Source: Gammaproteobacteria bacterium (GTDB lineage Bacteria > Pseudomonadota > Gammaproteobacteria > Xanthomonadales > Wenzhouxiangellaceae). Taken from it: 35,487 bases of DNA. A program made the position numbers and the translations under genes. Shown here one piece after another: positions 18,601 through 26,133 of the stretch; within the stretch, counting starts at the first letter, position 1, and the number at the start of each line of letters is the position of its first letter. The DNA is taken from NCBI GenBank assembly GCA_003565625.1, contig PXBD01000039.1:1-35487 (forward strand), in the 5' to 3' direction. Under the pieces are notes generated by a model. The model saw nothing but the letters and a program-made list of their open reading frames with translations, was not told the DNA's origin and did no database searches.

Positions 18601-18742
18601 AGTCAGTTGTCTGTTCGGTTGACTCGTCTTCCGGTGCCGCCTCTTCGTCTTGCTTTGCGTGCAGCGTTGAAACCATGCAGGTGCCCAGCGCCAGCGCAAC
18701 CGCTGCAGCCAGCGGCGACTTTCGAAACTTGATCGAACCCAT
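15686..18742 (-). CDS. TonB-dependent receptor, oligosaccharide type
   Basis: This 1018-residue outer-membrane protein has a signal peptide (about residues 1-29, ending STLHA), then a short acidic linker and a plug domain: IGVRGSLMRSMDRKRDAIG, ITAEDIGKFPDQNLAEALQR, GISISRTNNEGSQITVRGFG and VTFNGRTMPTQGG. It ends with a beta-barrel and the terminal aromatic residue (NIGARWTF) needed for assembly. The KFPDQNLAEALQR-type plug marks the large group of sugar-linked receptors of gammaproteobacteria and Caulobacter. It probably imports glucan oligosaccharides with TonB energy. Two Cys pairs (FCDWC and DCFSTGDPLC) may form surface-loop disulfides. The start has GGAGGG about ten bases upstream and a near-consensus promoter with operator further up. 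Confidence 0.95.
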   Translation of the reverse strand: MGSIKFRKSPLAAAVALALGTCMVSTLHAKQDEEAAPEDESTEQTTDFFVDDRMQVIGVRGSLMRSMDRKRDAIGLVDAITAEDIGKFPDQNLAEALQRIPGISISRTNNEGSQITVRGFGPEFNLVTFNGRTMPTQGGRSFDFGDIASTGITAVEVIKSGRASLPTGGIGATVNIITPRPLENPGLRGALIGKAVHETSASDGDLGNLNRVTPEIAGIYSNTFADNTFGIAITGSYEERDNREEFANVDSWIPNYGLEGGTVNNNNQRADGVWWHPQDAGYGFADISRTRTNAQLTLQWAPVDRLRMTLDYTYSELEFEADRNSFGVWFANPNVSATINERGTVTDVTQVGGDYAINVARDNTVKENDSLGFNAEFQATDNLEFRFDMHDSRSRLKGGGLGDGRPGSSANLIVGNTFCDWCGFVPGAGPTTATIDEKFASYSSGGIPIWGATFRDQETGEMLDFLRRSDMGSLFGQAFDVDNKNDIQQFQLDGTWTNPGDGSIVSLDFGASYTQQKFVNRNAFSGLLPGGFWLTSAQYWPDELWEEAGFGGLLSDFSNSGDFPLDRYFVLDFNTIVDVYESLDCFSTGDPLCNDVYWPSWGPDFQDPSGERGFFWPGPLGNASGGGVKEDITAAYFQLNMQDRVAGLPFNARIGLRIEDTETTASGDEVPAEAVVWVGGDEFVTEFGPPTFVKESNSNTEFLPSLDFDLTWRHDLISRFSYSRTLARPPIGALSPVRSFVGNPNPQNREASSGNPGLVPYVSDNFDLALEWYYAPGSYASVSYFRKHVDNFLVATTVRESFDNLLDPFRGAQAELARQQLADEGIPLSNANIFARINENLGRPATTPVRAEPGDPVIEWNVSTTDNAERGRVWGWEFQVQHMFGDTGFGVQANATLVTGDVKVDRDAVDRQFALPGLSDSYNLVGFYENEHISTRLAWNWRDEFVAGFDQFDAPVFVEDYGQLDVNLAWFARPNLTIFLEGLNVTQQTQRVYVRYPEQFQRGNQYGARYNIGARWTF

Positions 18743-18806
18743 CGGGTGTTCCCTCCTCAGCCATTTGATTGAAAGCAGTCTGTTGGCGCCGTTCTTTTAT
18801 CGTTTC

Positions 18807-18840
18807 TTATTGCAGTGCACAAATTTATTGTGGTGCACAA
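18807..18840. repeat. two 16-base direct repeats in the receptor leader
   Basis: TTATTGCAGTGCACAA (18807-18822) and TTATTGTGGTGCACAA (18825-18840) match in 14 of 16 bases with an 18-base period. They lie between the predicted receptor transcription start and its ATG, so they may be a second protein-binding site or an RNA element. Confidence 0.6.
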
Positions 18841-18878
18841 CGACAGTGAAACCTTGATGACAGCGCTTGTCCTCGTGC

Positions 18879-18907
18879 TTTATAAAGAAAGCTGACAACG
18901 TTGTCAA
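18879..18907 (-). promoter_or_regulatory. predicted strong promoter of the TonB receptor operon
   Basis: On the minus strand TTGACA (18907-18902, six of six) is followed after exactly 17 bases by TATAAA (18884-18879, five of six). Transcription should begin near 18872, giving a leader of about 130 bases. The operator palindrome begins at the second base of the -35 box. Confidence 0.75.
18893..18906. promoter_or_regulatory. LacI-type operator, perfect palindrome (site A)
   Basis: TGACAACGTTGTCA is a perfect 14-base palindrome with a central CG, the usual shape of LacI-family operators. It covers the -35 box and spacer of the receptor promoter and lies 77 bases upstream of the sugar-porter ATG, so it can control both divergent units. 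The LacI-family gene at 20568 is the obvious candidate binder. Confidence 0.75.
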
Positions 18908-18982
18908 CCGGAACTCGACCAAAGCAGCATATCGGCGTACCATGCTTGCTCGTATTCGCTGCCACTACAAACGAGGCTTGCA

Positions 18983-20545
18983 ATGAACAGCAGTCGGTCC
19001 TACGTCGTTCGGGTTGCGCTGATCGTGGCACTCGGCGGTTTCCTGATGGGCTTTGATGCCTCGGTGATCTCGGGCGTTGTGCGTTTCATCGGCCCGGAAT
19101 TCGGCCTGTCAAGCCTGCAAACGGGCTGGGCCGTGGGCTCGCTGACGCTGACGGCGACGCTTGCAATGCTTCTCGCTGGACCCCTGAGCGATCGTTATGG
19201 CCGGCGCGGAATCCTGAAAGTCGCAGCCGTGCTGTACGCGGTATCAGCGGTGGCTTCTGCCCTGGCGCCGGACTTCACTACCTTTGTCCTGGCGCGCATG
19301 ATCGGGGGTCTGGGGGTGGGTGCATCGCTGATCGTGGCGCCCATGTATATCGCCGAAATCGCGCCCCCGGCAAGCCGCGGAAAGCTTGTCAGCCTCAACC
19401 AGCTCAACATCGTCATCGGCATTTCGGCCGCCTTTTTCAGCAATTACGTCATTTTGCAGTGGGCTCAATCCGAAACCGCATGGGCTCAAGCGCTGATGCT
19501 CGATGTTCATGCCTGGCGCTGGATGCTTGGAGTCGAAGCGCTGCCGGCCGCGATTTTCTTCACGGGGTTGCTGTGGGTGCCGCAAAGCCCGCGCTGGCAA
19601 ATCATGAAGGGCTTGCACGAACAAGCGGCGATCACCTTGAACCGGATCTTCGAGTCGGCCCAAACACAGCAGCAGATTGCCGATATACAGCGTCATCTTG
19701 CCGCCGACCAGACCCGGGAAAAGGTCTCGCTGAAGGAGATTTTTCATCCGGCGCTGCGCCTGGTGCTGGTGACCGGGATCGTGTTGGCGGTGTTGCAGCA
19801 GATCACGGGAATCAACGCTGTCTTTTTTTATGCTCCGCTGATTTTCGAGCAGTCCGGTATCGGCACCGATGCCTCTTTCATGCAGGCAGTGCTGGTCGGC
19901 CTTACCAACCTGGCGTTTACCGTCATTGCCATGCTGCTGATCGACCGGCTCGGCCGTCGACCGCTGTTGCTTGGCGGTATGACCGGGATTGCTCTTTCGA
20001 TGATGCTGCTGGCATACGGGTTCGGATCAGCCACCTATGAATTGTCGGATGAGAATCTTCAGGCGCTGGATCTGCCCGCGACCATGGCCGTTCAGTTGGC
20101 CGACATGCGCGACACCTCTTTTTCAAGTGATGTGAGCTTCAGACAGGCATTGTCGGAAAGACTGGGCGAAGAGCAAGCCCGGGTCTGGGAATCAGAGATC
20201 ATCACCATCGCCATCAATATCAATCCCCGGCTGATCCTGTTCGGCATTCTGTTCTTTGTCGCTTCCTTTGCCGTCTCCATCGGCCCGGTGATGTGGGTGA
20301 TGTTTTCCGAGCTGTTCCCGCTGCGGGTCCGCGGTCTGGCGATCTCCTTGGCCGGTTTCATCAACTCGGCGGTCAGCTTTCTGGTGCAGCTGGTGTTTCC
20401 CTGGGAACTGGCGACGCTCGGCAACAGCCTGACTTTCTTGATCTATGGCTTGTTTGCCGTTGCCGGACTGTTTTTCATCTGGAAGGTGGTACCGGAAACA
20501 AAGCGGAAATCGCTCGAAGAACTCGAGGATCAACTTTCGCGCTGA
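18983..20545 (+). CDS. MFS sugar porter (glucose/hexose type)
   Basis: The 520-residue inner-membrane protein has 12 expected membrane segments and the sugar-porter signatures: GFLMGFDASVISG in helix 1, LSDRYGRRG in the helix 2-3 loop, IAEIAPPASRGKLV, VPQSPRW at the start of the central loop, LQQITGINAVFFYAP in helix 7, DRLGRRPLL, and PETKRKSLEELE at the C-terminus. These match proton-coupled importers of the XylE/GalP/glucose-porter group. The loop after helix 9 is longer than usual (about residues 350-415). ATG at 18983 follows GAGG seven bases upstream. It precedes the LacI-family gene by 22 bases, presumably in one transcript. The likely cargo is glucose or a short gluco-oligosaccharide. 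Confidence 0.92.
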   Translation: MNSSRSYVVRVALIVALGGFLMGFDASVISGVVRFIGPEFGLSSLQTGWAVGSLTLTATLAMLLAGPLSDRYGRRGILKVAAVLYAVSAVASALAPDFTTFVLARMIGGLGVGASLIVAPMYIAEIAPPASRGKLVSLNQLNIVIGISAAFFSNYVILQWAQSETAWAQALMLDVHAWRWMLGVEALPAAIFFTGLLWVPQSPRWQIMKGLHEQAAITLNRIFESAQTQQQIADIQRHLAADQTREKVSLKEIFHPALRLVLVTGIVLAVLQQITGINAVFFYAPLIFEQSGIGTDASFMQAVLVGLTNLAFTVIAMLLIDRLGRRPLLLGGMTGIALSMMLLAYGFGSATYELSDENLQALDLPATMAVQLADMRDTSFSSDVSFRQALSERLGEEQARVWESEIITIAININPRLILFGILFFVASFAVSIGPVMWVMFSELFPLRVRGLAISLAGFINSAVSFLVQLVFPWELATLGNSLTFLIYGLFAVAGLFFIWKVVPETKRKSLEELEDQLSR

Positions 20546-20567
20546 TGCTGCGGTAGACTTCAGCGCC

Positions 20568-21602
20568 ATGGCTCAGCCCACCATCACTGATGTTGCCCGT
20601 CATGCGGGAGTTTCGATCAAGACGGTGTCGCGCGTACTCAACCGCGAAGACGGGGTACGCGATTCCACTCGTCTTCGAGTGGAATCGGCCATCGCTGACC
20701 TGGGCTATGCGCCCAATCAGTCGGCGCGCGATCTTGCCAGCCGACATGCGCACCTGATCTGCCTGGTCTACGATGACCCCAGCGCGTATGAACTGCCCTC
20801 TGCCGGCTACATCATGCGAATGCAGTCCGGCGCGCTACGGGTCTGTAGGCAGCATGGCTACGAACTGTTGATCCACCCCTGCAACTACCGCAACAAGGAC
20901 ATCCATGCCGATCTGGAGGGAGTAATCCGTCGCGCCCGACCGGCCGGAATCCTGCTGGCCGCACCGCTATCCAACATGCGCGGCATCGTCGGCACCATCA
21001 ACGCCAGCGGTACCCCGCTGGTTCGCCTCTCGCCGGGCCTGAAACGTGTTCAGGATCGCGTTGTCGCAACCAACGACCGTGAATTCAGCGCTGGCATGGT
21101 TCATCACCTGGCCGCACTCGGACATCACCGAATTGCTTTCATCAGTGGTCACCCAAAACACAAGGCGGTAGGCCAGCGTCTGCTCGGTTACCAGGACGGT
21201 CTGGAACAGTGCGGGCTGGCGTTTTCGCCGCAGTTGGTCGCGGCAGGAGACAACTCGTTTTGCTCTGGACGCACCGCCGCCCTGCAGCTCCTGCAGCAGC
21301 CTTGCCGCCCCACCGCCATCTTTGCCGCCAACGATGATATGGCGGTCGGCGTGATGCATGCCGCCCACCAGCTCGGGGTTCGGATCCCCGGCGATTTGTC
21401 GGTGGCCGGCTGTGATGACATCACGCTCGCCCAGCAGGTGTTCCCGCCGCTGACCACCACTCGCCAGCCCTTCGCGGCCATGGCCGAACAAGCCACCCTG
21501 ATGCTCATTCAGGGCAGCGCAAAAGATCGCCCGGATCAAGACGGGGTGGTCGTGCCCGGTTCACTGCAGATTCGCGCCACGACCGGCCCGCCGCCGGAAT
21601 GA
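20568..21602 (+). CDS. LacI-family transcriptional regulator
   Basis: The 344-residue protein starts at the ATG at 20568 (the frame is open upstream but without similarity). Residues 4-25 form the helix-turn-helix (ITDVARHAGVSIKTVSRVLN), followed by the hinge helix APNQSARDLASR, then a periplasmic-binding-protein-like effector domain (HHLAALGHHRIAFISG, PTAIFAANDDMAVGVMHAA, VAGCDDITLAQQVFPPLTT). It should repress glucan genes and release DNA on binding a sugar. Co-transcription with the sugar porter and the nearby perfect palindrome at 18893 suggest autoregulation and control of the receptor operon, with similar sites ahead of the phosphorylase and GPH genes. An 11-base inverted repeat lies inside its 5' coding region (20661-20686). 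Confidence 0.93.
   Translation: MAQPTITDVARHAGVSIKTVSRVLNREDGVRDSTRLRVESAIADLGYAPNQSARDLASRHAHLICLVYDDPSAYELPSAGYIMRMQSGALRVCRQHGYELLIHPCNYRNKDIHADLEGVIRRARPAGILLAAPLSNMRGIVGTINASGTPLVRLSPGLKRVQDRVVATNDREFSAGMVHHLAALGHHRIAFISGHPKHKAVGQRLLGYQDGLEQCGLAFSPQLVAAGDNSFCSGRTAALQLLQQPCRPTAIFAANDDMAVGVMHAAHQLGVRIPGDLSVAGCDDITLAQQVFPPLTTTRQPFAAMAEQATLMLIQGSAKDRPDQDGVVVPGSLQIRATTGPPPE
20661..20686. repeat. perfect inverted repeat inside the LacI-family gene
   Basis: GATTCCACTCG (20661-20671), a four-base loop (TCTT) and CGAGTGGAATC (20676-20686) form a perfect 11-base stem within codons following the DNA-binding helices. There is no T-run, so it is not a standard terminator. Confidence 0.7.
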
Positions 21603-21622
21603 ACGAGGGCAACACGGGCGGA

Positions 21623-23863
21623 TTATTCGGCCAGTAACACCCGCTTGGGAGTTCTGTCCTCGAAGAACAGCCCCCAGTGCTTTTCCGCTCCCAGAGGGTT
21701 ATTGGGGTCACCCTTCCAGGGCTCGTCAAATGCCGAGAAGAAAAACACCGTAACGTTGGCCAATCGCGCCCACTGCTTCAGCTCGCGGTAATAGCGCAGC
21801 TGCTGGGCCTCGCCGGCCCGGTCGCCGAACTCACTGGCCGTGGTCGCCCAGCCGGCTTCCAGCACCGCCATCGGCACGTCGGGCAAGGCCTGGCGCACCG
21901 CCATCAGATTCTCGACCGTGTAGGACAGACCTTCGTCGATGCCGCGCTCCTCCCACACCGGGTAGGTGTGGACGCCGATGAAATCCAGTTCAGCGGCCAG
22001 CGGGGCGCCGTCGCGAATCCACCATTCGTAGTTCTCGGCCACCGTAACCGACTGGGAGATCGCGCCCCGGACCTGGCGGACGTAGCCGATCACCCGCTCC
22101 AGCGGCACCAGGTGATCGGTCCAGTCGACCAGCGCCTCGTTGCCGACGTTGACCGACACCACGACATCCTCGAAGGCACGCGCCAGCTCAACCCCGCGCT
22201 CGATCTCGCGTTCGTTTTCGATCCTGTTGGCGGCCAGTTCCTGTTCCGGAATCGGTTCGTCCAGCCAGGGACAGCCCTCGTGATTGCTCAACTCGGCGCG
22301 CAACCACAGACCCAGCATGACCTGGATCGGCAACTCATGTTCGCGGATCAGTTCCAGCACTTGCCGTGAGTTCTCGCCCGAATCGTACAGGCGAATCAGG
22401 CGAAAGCCGTGCTCGACCAGGATTTCCAGATCTTCCAGGATTTCTTCCCGGCTGGGGTTGACGGCGCCGTCGCCGCGGTCGGGATGCTGACCTTCGCGGA
22501 AGCCGGAGTAGGCCACCGCCATGACTTCGCCGGCAATCAGGGCATCAGGTGCCTGCACAAAACCGTCCTCGACCAGAAAAGGAATATTGGCATGGGCCGC
22601 TCGCCCGTTCCCGTCGCTGACCCGGGCAAACAGCCGATAAGCGCCGCGCTCGTCGACGCGCACGCTCGCCCGCGCCCCGTCGGCTTCGGTGATGGCGCCG
22701 TCCACGCCGGGGATATAGGTCTCGTAGTCGCCGCCGACCTCGGTGGCTCCGCTCTCGGGCTTGACCTCCCAGTGATAGTCCAGCCGGTCCAGATCATCAT
22801 GCGCAATGACGAAATGGGCCGGAAAGCTTTGGCCGGCGAGCACGATGACGTTCTCGCGCGAGGTGTGGCCGGCCAGGGTCAGGCTTTCCACCCGCGGCGC
22901 GCGCTGTTGCGGCCGTTCGCCGGTCCACAAGGTTTCCAGTACATCGATGGCCTCGGTCTGTTCGCCCTCGGGCGTGATCAGGCCAAACCAGGTCGGCGTG
23001 CGCTCCTGCTTCTGGCCCCAGAAAAAGGCATACGAGCCGATCAATTGTGACTGCAGCGGGGTCAGGACCTCGCGCTGGGCGCGCCTAAAAACCTCGGCCT
23101 TTTCCGAACTGGTCAATTCAACCGGTGCGCCCCAGGTGGTCGACTCCATCTCCCACCAACCGAGCGTGCCCCATTCGGTGACCATGAACGGCTGGTCGAA
23201 GGAGACCCCGGCCAGGGCATCAGGCAAGCGGAACAGGTTGCCGTAGACCTGGAAGCTCAAGAAGTCGAGCGCCGGCGCGCGCTCAAGGACGGCCTCAATT
23301 ACCTCCGCGCGAATCCCGGCGATGGCGGTGGTGGTCGGGTGGTAGGGGTCCAGCTCCCGGATCATCAACGCGACATCGTTGACCGCCTCCCACACGCGCG
23401 GATTGGTGTAGCTGTGGTTCAGCTCATTGCCGATGATCCACAACAGCAGCGCCGGATGGTCGCGGTATTTCAGAACATCTGCGCGCATGGCCTCCAGCTG
23501 CGCGGCGACGGCCTCGGCGTCGTCGTAGTCGAAGCCGTGCCGCTCCGGCACCATCGGTAGGTTCAGCGCCACCGTCACGCCCAGGGCATGGGCCTGATCG
23601 AGCAGGGCCGGAATATCGAGTTCATCGGCGCGCGTGGTCCAGGTCCGGATCGAGTTGCCGCCGCGGGCAACGAAAGCTTCGAGATCGTCGTAGACCATGC
23701 CGGCGCCGCGCACCGTGTAGGGCTCGCCGCCGCGCAGCAGCTCATAGCCGCTGTCGCCGCGCACAATCTCCACTGGGTTTGATGCGGCATGGGCGGCAGT
23801 GGCGGTCACGGCAAGCACGGTCAGGATCATCATCGAGGTCAGCAAGGAAAGGATATTGGGCAT
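21623..23863 (-). CDS. exported two-barrel glycosidase: clan GH-A (GH2-like) + GH17
   Basis: The 746-residue protein has a signal peptide (about residues 1-28, ending TAAHAAS). Residues about 45-315 form a GH2-like TIM barrel with acid/base Glu147 in IIGNELNHSY and nucleophile Glu230 in MVTEWGTLGWW. Residues about 325-435 look like an Ig/PKD-type spacer. Residues about 445-746 form a GH17 barrel: FRLIRLYDSGEN, acid/base Glu576 in VNVGNEALVD, nucleophile Glu669 in VLEAGWATTASEFG and the family ending FFFSAFDEPWKG with EKHWGLF. GH17 enzymes cut beta-1,3-glucans, so this is the main evidence for a laminarin-type substrate. The N-terminal barrel's specificity is unclear. ATG at 23863 is preferred to TTG at 23869. 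It is the last gene of the GPH-GH3 operon. Confidence 0.87.
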   Translation of the reverse strand: MPNILSLLTSMMILTVLAVTATAAHAASNPVEIVRGDSGYELLRGGEPYTVRGAGMVYDDLEAFVARGGNSIRTWTTRADELDIPALLDQAHALGVTVALNLPMVPERHGFDYDDAEAVAAQLEAMRADVLKYRDHPALLLWIIGNELNHSYTNPRVWEAVNDVALMIRELDPYHPTTTAIAGIRAEVIEAVLERAPALDFLSFQVYGNLFRLPDALAGVSFDQPFMVTEWGTLGWWEMESTTWGAPVELTSSEKAEVFRRAQREVLTPLQSQLIGSYAFFWGQKQERTPTWFGLITPEGEQTEAIDVLETLWTGERPQQRAPRVESLTLAGHTSRENVIVLAGQSFPAHFVIAHDDLDRLDYHWEVKPESGATEVGGDYETYIPGVDGAITEADGARASVRVDERGAYRLFARVSDGNGRAAHANIPFLVEDGFVQAPDALIAGEVMAVAYSGFREGQHPDRGDGAVNPSREEILEDLEILVEHGFRLIRLYDSGENSRQVLELIREHELPIQVMLGLWLRAELSNHEGCPWLDEPIPEQELAANRIENEREIERGVELARAFEDVVVSVNVGNEALVDWTDHLVPLERVIGYVRQVRGAISQSVTVAENYEWWIRDGAPLAAELDFIGVHTYPVWEERGIDEGLSYTVENLMAVRQALPDVPMAVLEAGWATTASEFGDRAGEAQQLRYYRELKQWARLANVTVFFFSAFDEPWKGDPNNPLGAEKHWGLFFEDRTPKRVLLAE

Positions 23864-23892
23864 GTCCAAAAGGGTCCGTTATGGCAGCGTTT

Positions 23893-26130
23893 TCAGGCGT
23901 CGATCAGCTGGAATTCTCCGGCCAGGTTCGAGTTCGAATCGCCGCCAACCCAGACCTGGAACCGGCCTGGCTCCAGTACCCAGCCGCGCTGGCGGTTATA
24001 GAACTTCAGATCGTCGGTTGATAAGCGGAATTCGACCCGAACCGTCTGGCCGGGTTCAACGCGCACGCGCTCAAAGCCCTTGAGCTCGCGCACGGGCCGG
24101 GTAATGCTGGCCACTGGATCGCGGACGTAGAGCTGGAGGATTTCCTCGGCGCCGCGCCGGCCGCAATTGCGCAGGTCCACGCTGATCTGCACCGACTCGC
24201 CCGGCCGAATCTGCGCCGGGCTCACTTGCAGATTCGAATACTCGAAGCGCGTGTAGGACAGGCCGTGGCCAAAACAAAACAGCGGCGTGTGGTCGACGTC
24301 GAGATGAAACGCCGACATCCCGAAGGAGGTCTGGGGTGCCCGCACCGGGATGTCGTCGATCTGAACCACCGTTTCGGGCAGCGGCGGCTTGCCGGTGTTC
24401 CTGGCGTTGTAGTACAGCGGGATCTGGCCGACCGCGCGCGGGAACGTCACCGGCAGCTTGCCCGAGGGTGAGGCGATGCCGAACAGCAGGTCGGCAATGG
24501 CGGGACCGCCCATGCTGCCGGGATGCCAGGCATAGAGGATCGCGTCGACCTCATCGACAATGTTGCTCAACGTCAGCGGCCGACCGGCCAGGATCACCGC
24601 GATCAGCGGTTTGCCGACCGCGTGGAGGCGCCGGACCAGTTGAACTTGCGCGCCGGGCAGGTCGATATCGGCACGCGAATGCGCCTCCCCCGACAAAATG
24701 GCCTCCTCACCCAGAAACAGCACCGTGGCATCGGCTGCATGGACTGCGGCCACGGCAGCGTCGATGTCGGCAAGGTCTCGACTGCGGCTGGTTTCCAGCA
24801 CGGGCAAGTGGGCAATCTCCACCTGCCCGCCCAGCAATTCGCGGATACCGTCCAACGCGCTGACGCTCAACGTTGGATCGCCGTCGAAAATCCAGGTGCC
24901 CAGCTGCTCGTAGGCGTCGTCGGCCAGCGGGCCGATGAGCGCCAGCTTCTTGATCCGGCCGGCATCCAGCGGCAGCAGGTCATTGCGATTGACCAACAGC
25001 ACCATGCTTTGCAGCGCCGCCTTGCGGGCGACCTGGAGCGCGGTTTGCTGCGCAGCCTCAGGGTCGTCGGCTGCCTGCGCATACGGCGCCTCGAACAGCC
25101 CGAGCTCGAACTTCAGGCGCAGGATTCGGGCAACGGCCGTATCGATGGTCGCCAGGCTGACGTGGCCGGACTGCACGGCAGCGGCCAGATGACGGGCGTA
25201 CGTATCGCTGGCCATTTCGAGCTCCACGCCGGCGTTGGCTGCGGCGATGGCGGCTTCGCGGTCATCGGCGGTCAGGCCGTGGATGGACAGCTGCGGGATC
25301 GATTCCCAGTCGCTGACCACGATGCCCTCGAAAGCCCACTGGTCGCGCAGCACGTCGCGCAACAGACCGGAGTGGGCGCTGGCCGGAATGCCGTCGAGGT
25401 CGCTGAACGAGGTCATCAGGCTGGCCGCGCCCTGGTCGATGCAGGCTTTGAACGGCGGCAGATAAACGTTGTGCAGTTCGTTGTCTGGGATGTTCGTGGT
25501 GGCATAGTCGCGGCCGCTTTCGGACGTGCCGTAACCGGCGAAATGCTTGGCGCAGGCAGCGATCGATCCCGGGTCCGACAGGGATTCACCCTGGAAGCCC
25601 GCGACCATGGCCCGGGCCAGATGGCCGGCCAGAAAGACGTCCTCACCGAGGCTTTCGGCAACGCGCCCCCAGCGCGGATCACGGGCGATGTCGACCATGG
25701 GGGCAAAGGTCCAGTTGACCCCGGCCCGGGCGGCCTCCTGGGCCGCGACCCGGGCCCCGGCGCGGACCACTTCCGGGTTCCAGCTGGCGGCCTGGCCAAG
25801 CGGGAGCGGCAGGATGGTCTGGAAGCCATGAATCACATCCCGCCCGAACAGCAGCGGAATGCCGAGCGCGCTTTCCTCGATGGCGATGCGCTGCAGCTCG
25901 TTGACCGCATCGCGGTCGACCAGGTTGAGCACCGCGCCGACGCGTCCGCTGCGGATCTCGTCTCCCAGGCTTTCGATTGGCGAGCCCTCACCGGCTTGAA
26001 CCAGCGCCATCTGTGCAATCTTGTCTTCCAGCGACATGCGCGCCATCAGCGCGGCTACCCGGTCGGCAAGCTCGGCCGATATTGCCCGTTCGGCTACCGG
26101 CTGCCGACTGTCTCCTGTCTCCGGGCGCAT
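23893..26130 (-). CDS. GH3 beta-glucosidase, BglX-like, without signal peptide
   Basis: The 745-residue protein has the full GH3 layout: N-terminal barrel (MSLEDKIAQMALV, GRDVIHGFQTILPLPLG, KHFAGYG, nucleophile Asp274 in GIVVSDWESI), alpha/beta sandwich (LLVNRNDLLPLD, ATVLFLGEEAILSGEAHSR, AWHPGSMGG) and a C-terminal fibronectin-III-like domain starting after FGHGLSYTRFEYSNL. The N-terminus (MRPETGDSRQ) is polar, so unlike BglX it is probably cytoplasmic. It would hydrolyse imported beta-gluco-oligosaccharides to glucose. ATG at 26130 lies three bases after the stop of the GPH transporter gene, and the GH2-like/GH17 gene follows 29 bases downstream of its stop, so the three form one operon. 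Confidence 0.92.
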   Translation of the reverse strand: MRPETGDSRQPVAERAISAELADRVAALMARMSLEDKIAQMALVQAGEGSPIESLGDEIRSGRVGAVLNLVDRDAVNELQRIAIEESALGIPLLFGRDVIHGFQTILPLPLGQAASWNPEVVRAGARVAAQEAARAGVNWTFAPMVDIARDPRWGRVAESLGEDVFLAGHLARAMVAGFQGESLSDPGSIAACAKHFAGYGTSESGRDYATTNIPDNELHNVYLPPFKACIDQGAASLMTSFSDLDGIPASAHSGLLRDVLRDQWAFEGIVVSDWESIPQLSIHGLTADDREAAIAAANAGVELEMASDTYARHLAAAVQSGHVSLATIDTAVARILRLKFELGLFEAPYAQAADDPEAAQQTALQVARKAALQSMVLLVNRNDLLPLDAGRIKKLALIGPLADDAYEQLGTWIFDGDPTLSVSALDGIRELLGGQVEIAHLPVLETSRSRDLADIDAAVAAVHAADATVLFLGEEAILSGEAHSRADIDLPGAQVQLVRRLHAVGKPLIAVILAGRPLTLSNIVDEVDAILYAWHPGSMGGPAIADLLFGIASPSGKLPVTFPRAVGQIPLYYNARNTGKPPLPETVVQIDDIPVRAPQTSFGMSAFHLDVDHTPLFCFGHGLSYTRFEYSNLQVSPAQIRPGESVQISVDLRNCGRRGAEEILQLYVRDPVASITRPVRELKGFERVRVEPGQTVRVEFRLSTDDLKFYNRQRGWVLEPGRFQVWVGGDSNSNLAGEFQLIDA

Positions 26131-26133
26131 CGC

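Noticed and set aside
18901..18950. Plus-strand promoter for the sugar porter
   Set aside because: TTGTCA at 18901-18906 could be a -35 box, but no convincing -10 box follows at 16-18 bases, so no coordinates are claimed.
23882..23895. A further operator-like sequence, TGAAAACGCTGCCA on the minus strand, ahead of the GH2-like/GH17 gene
   Set aside because: It matches site A in 11 of 14 bases but has poor self-symmetry, overlaps the end of the GH3 coding sequence and has no -35 box in the same arrangement.
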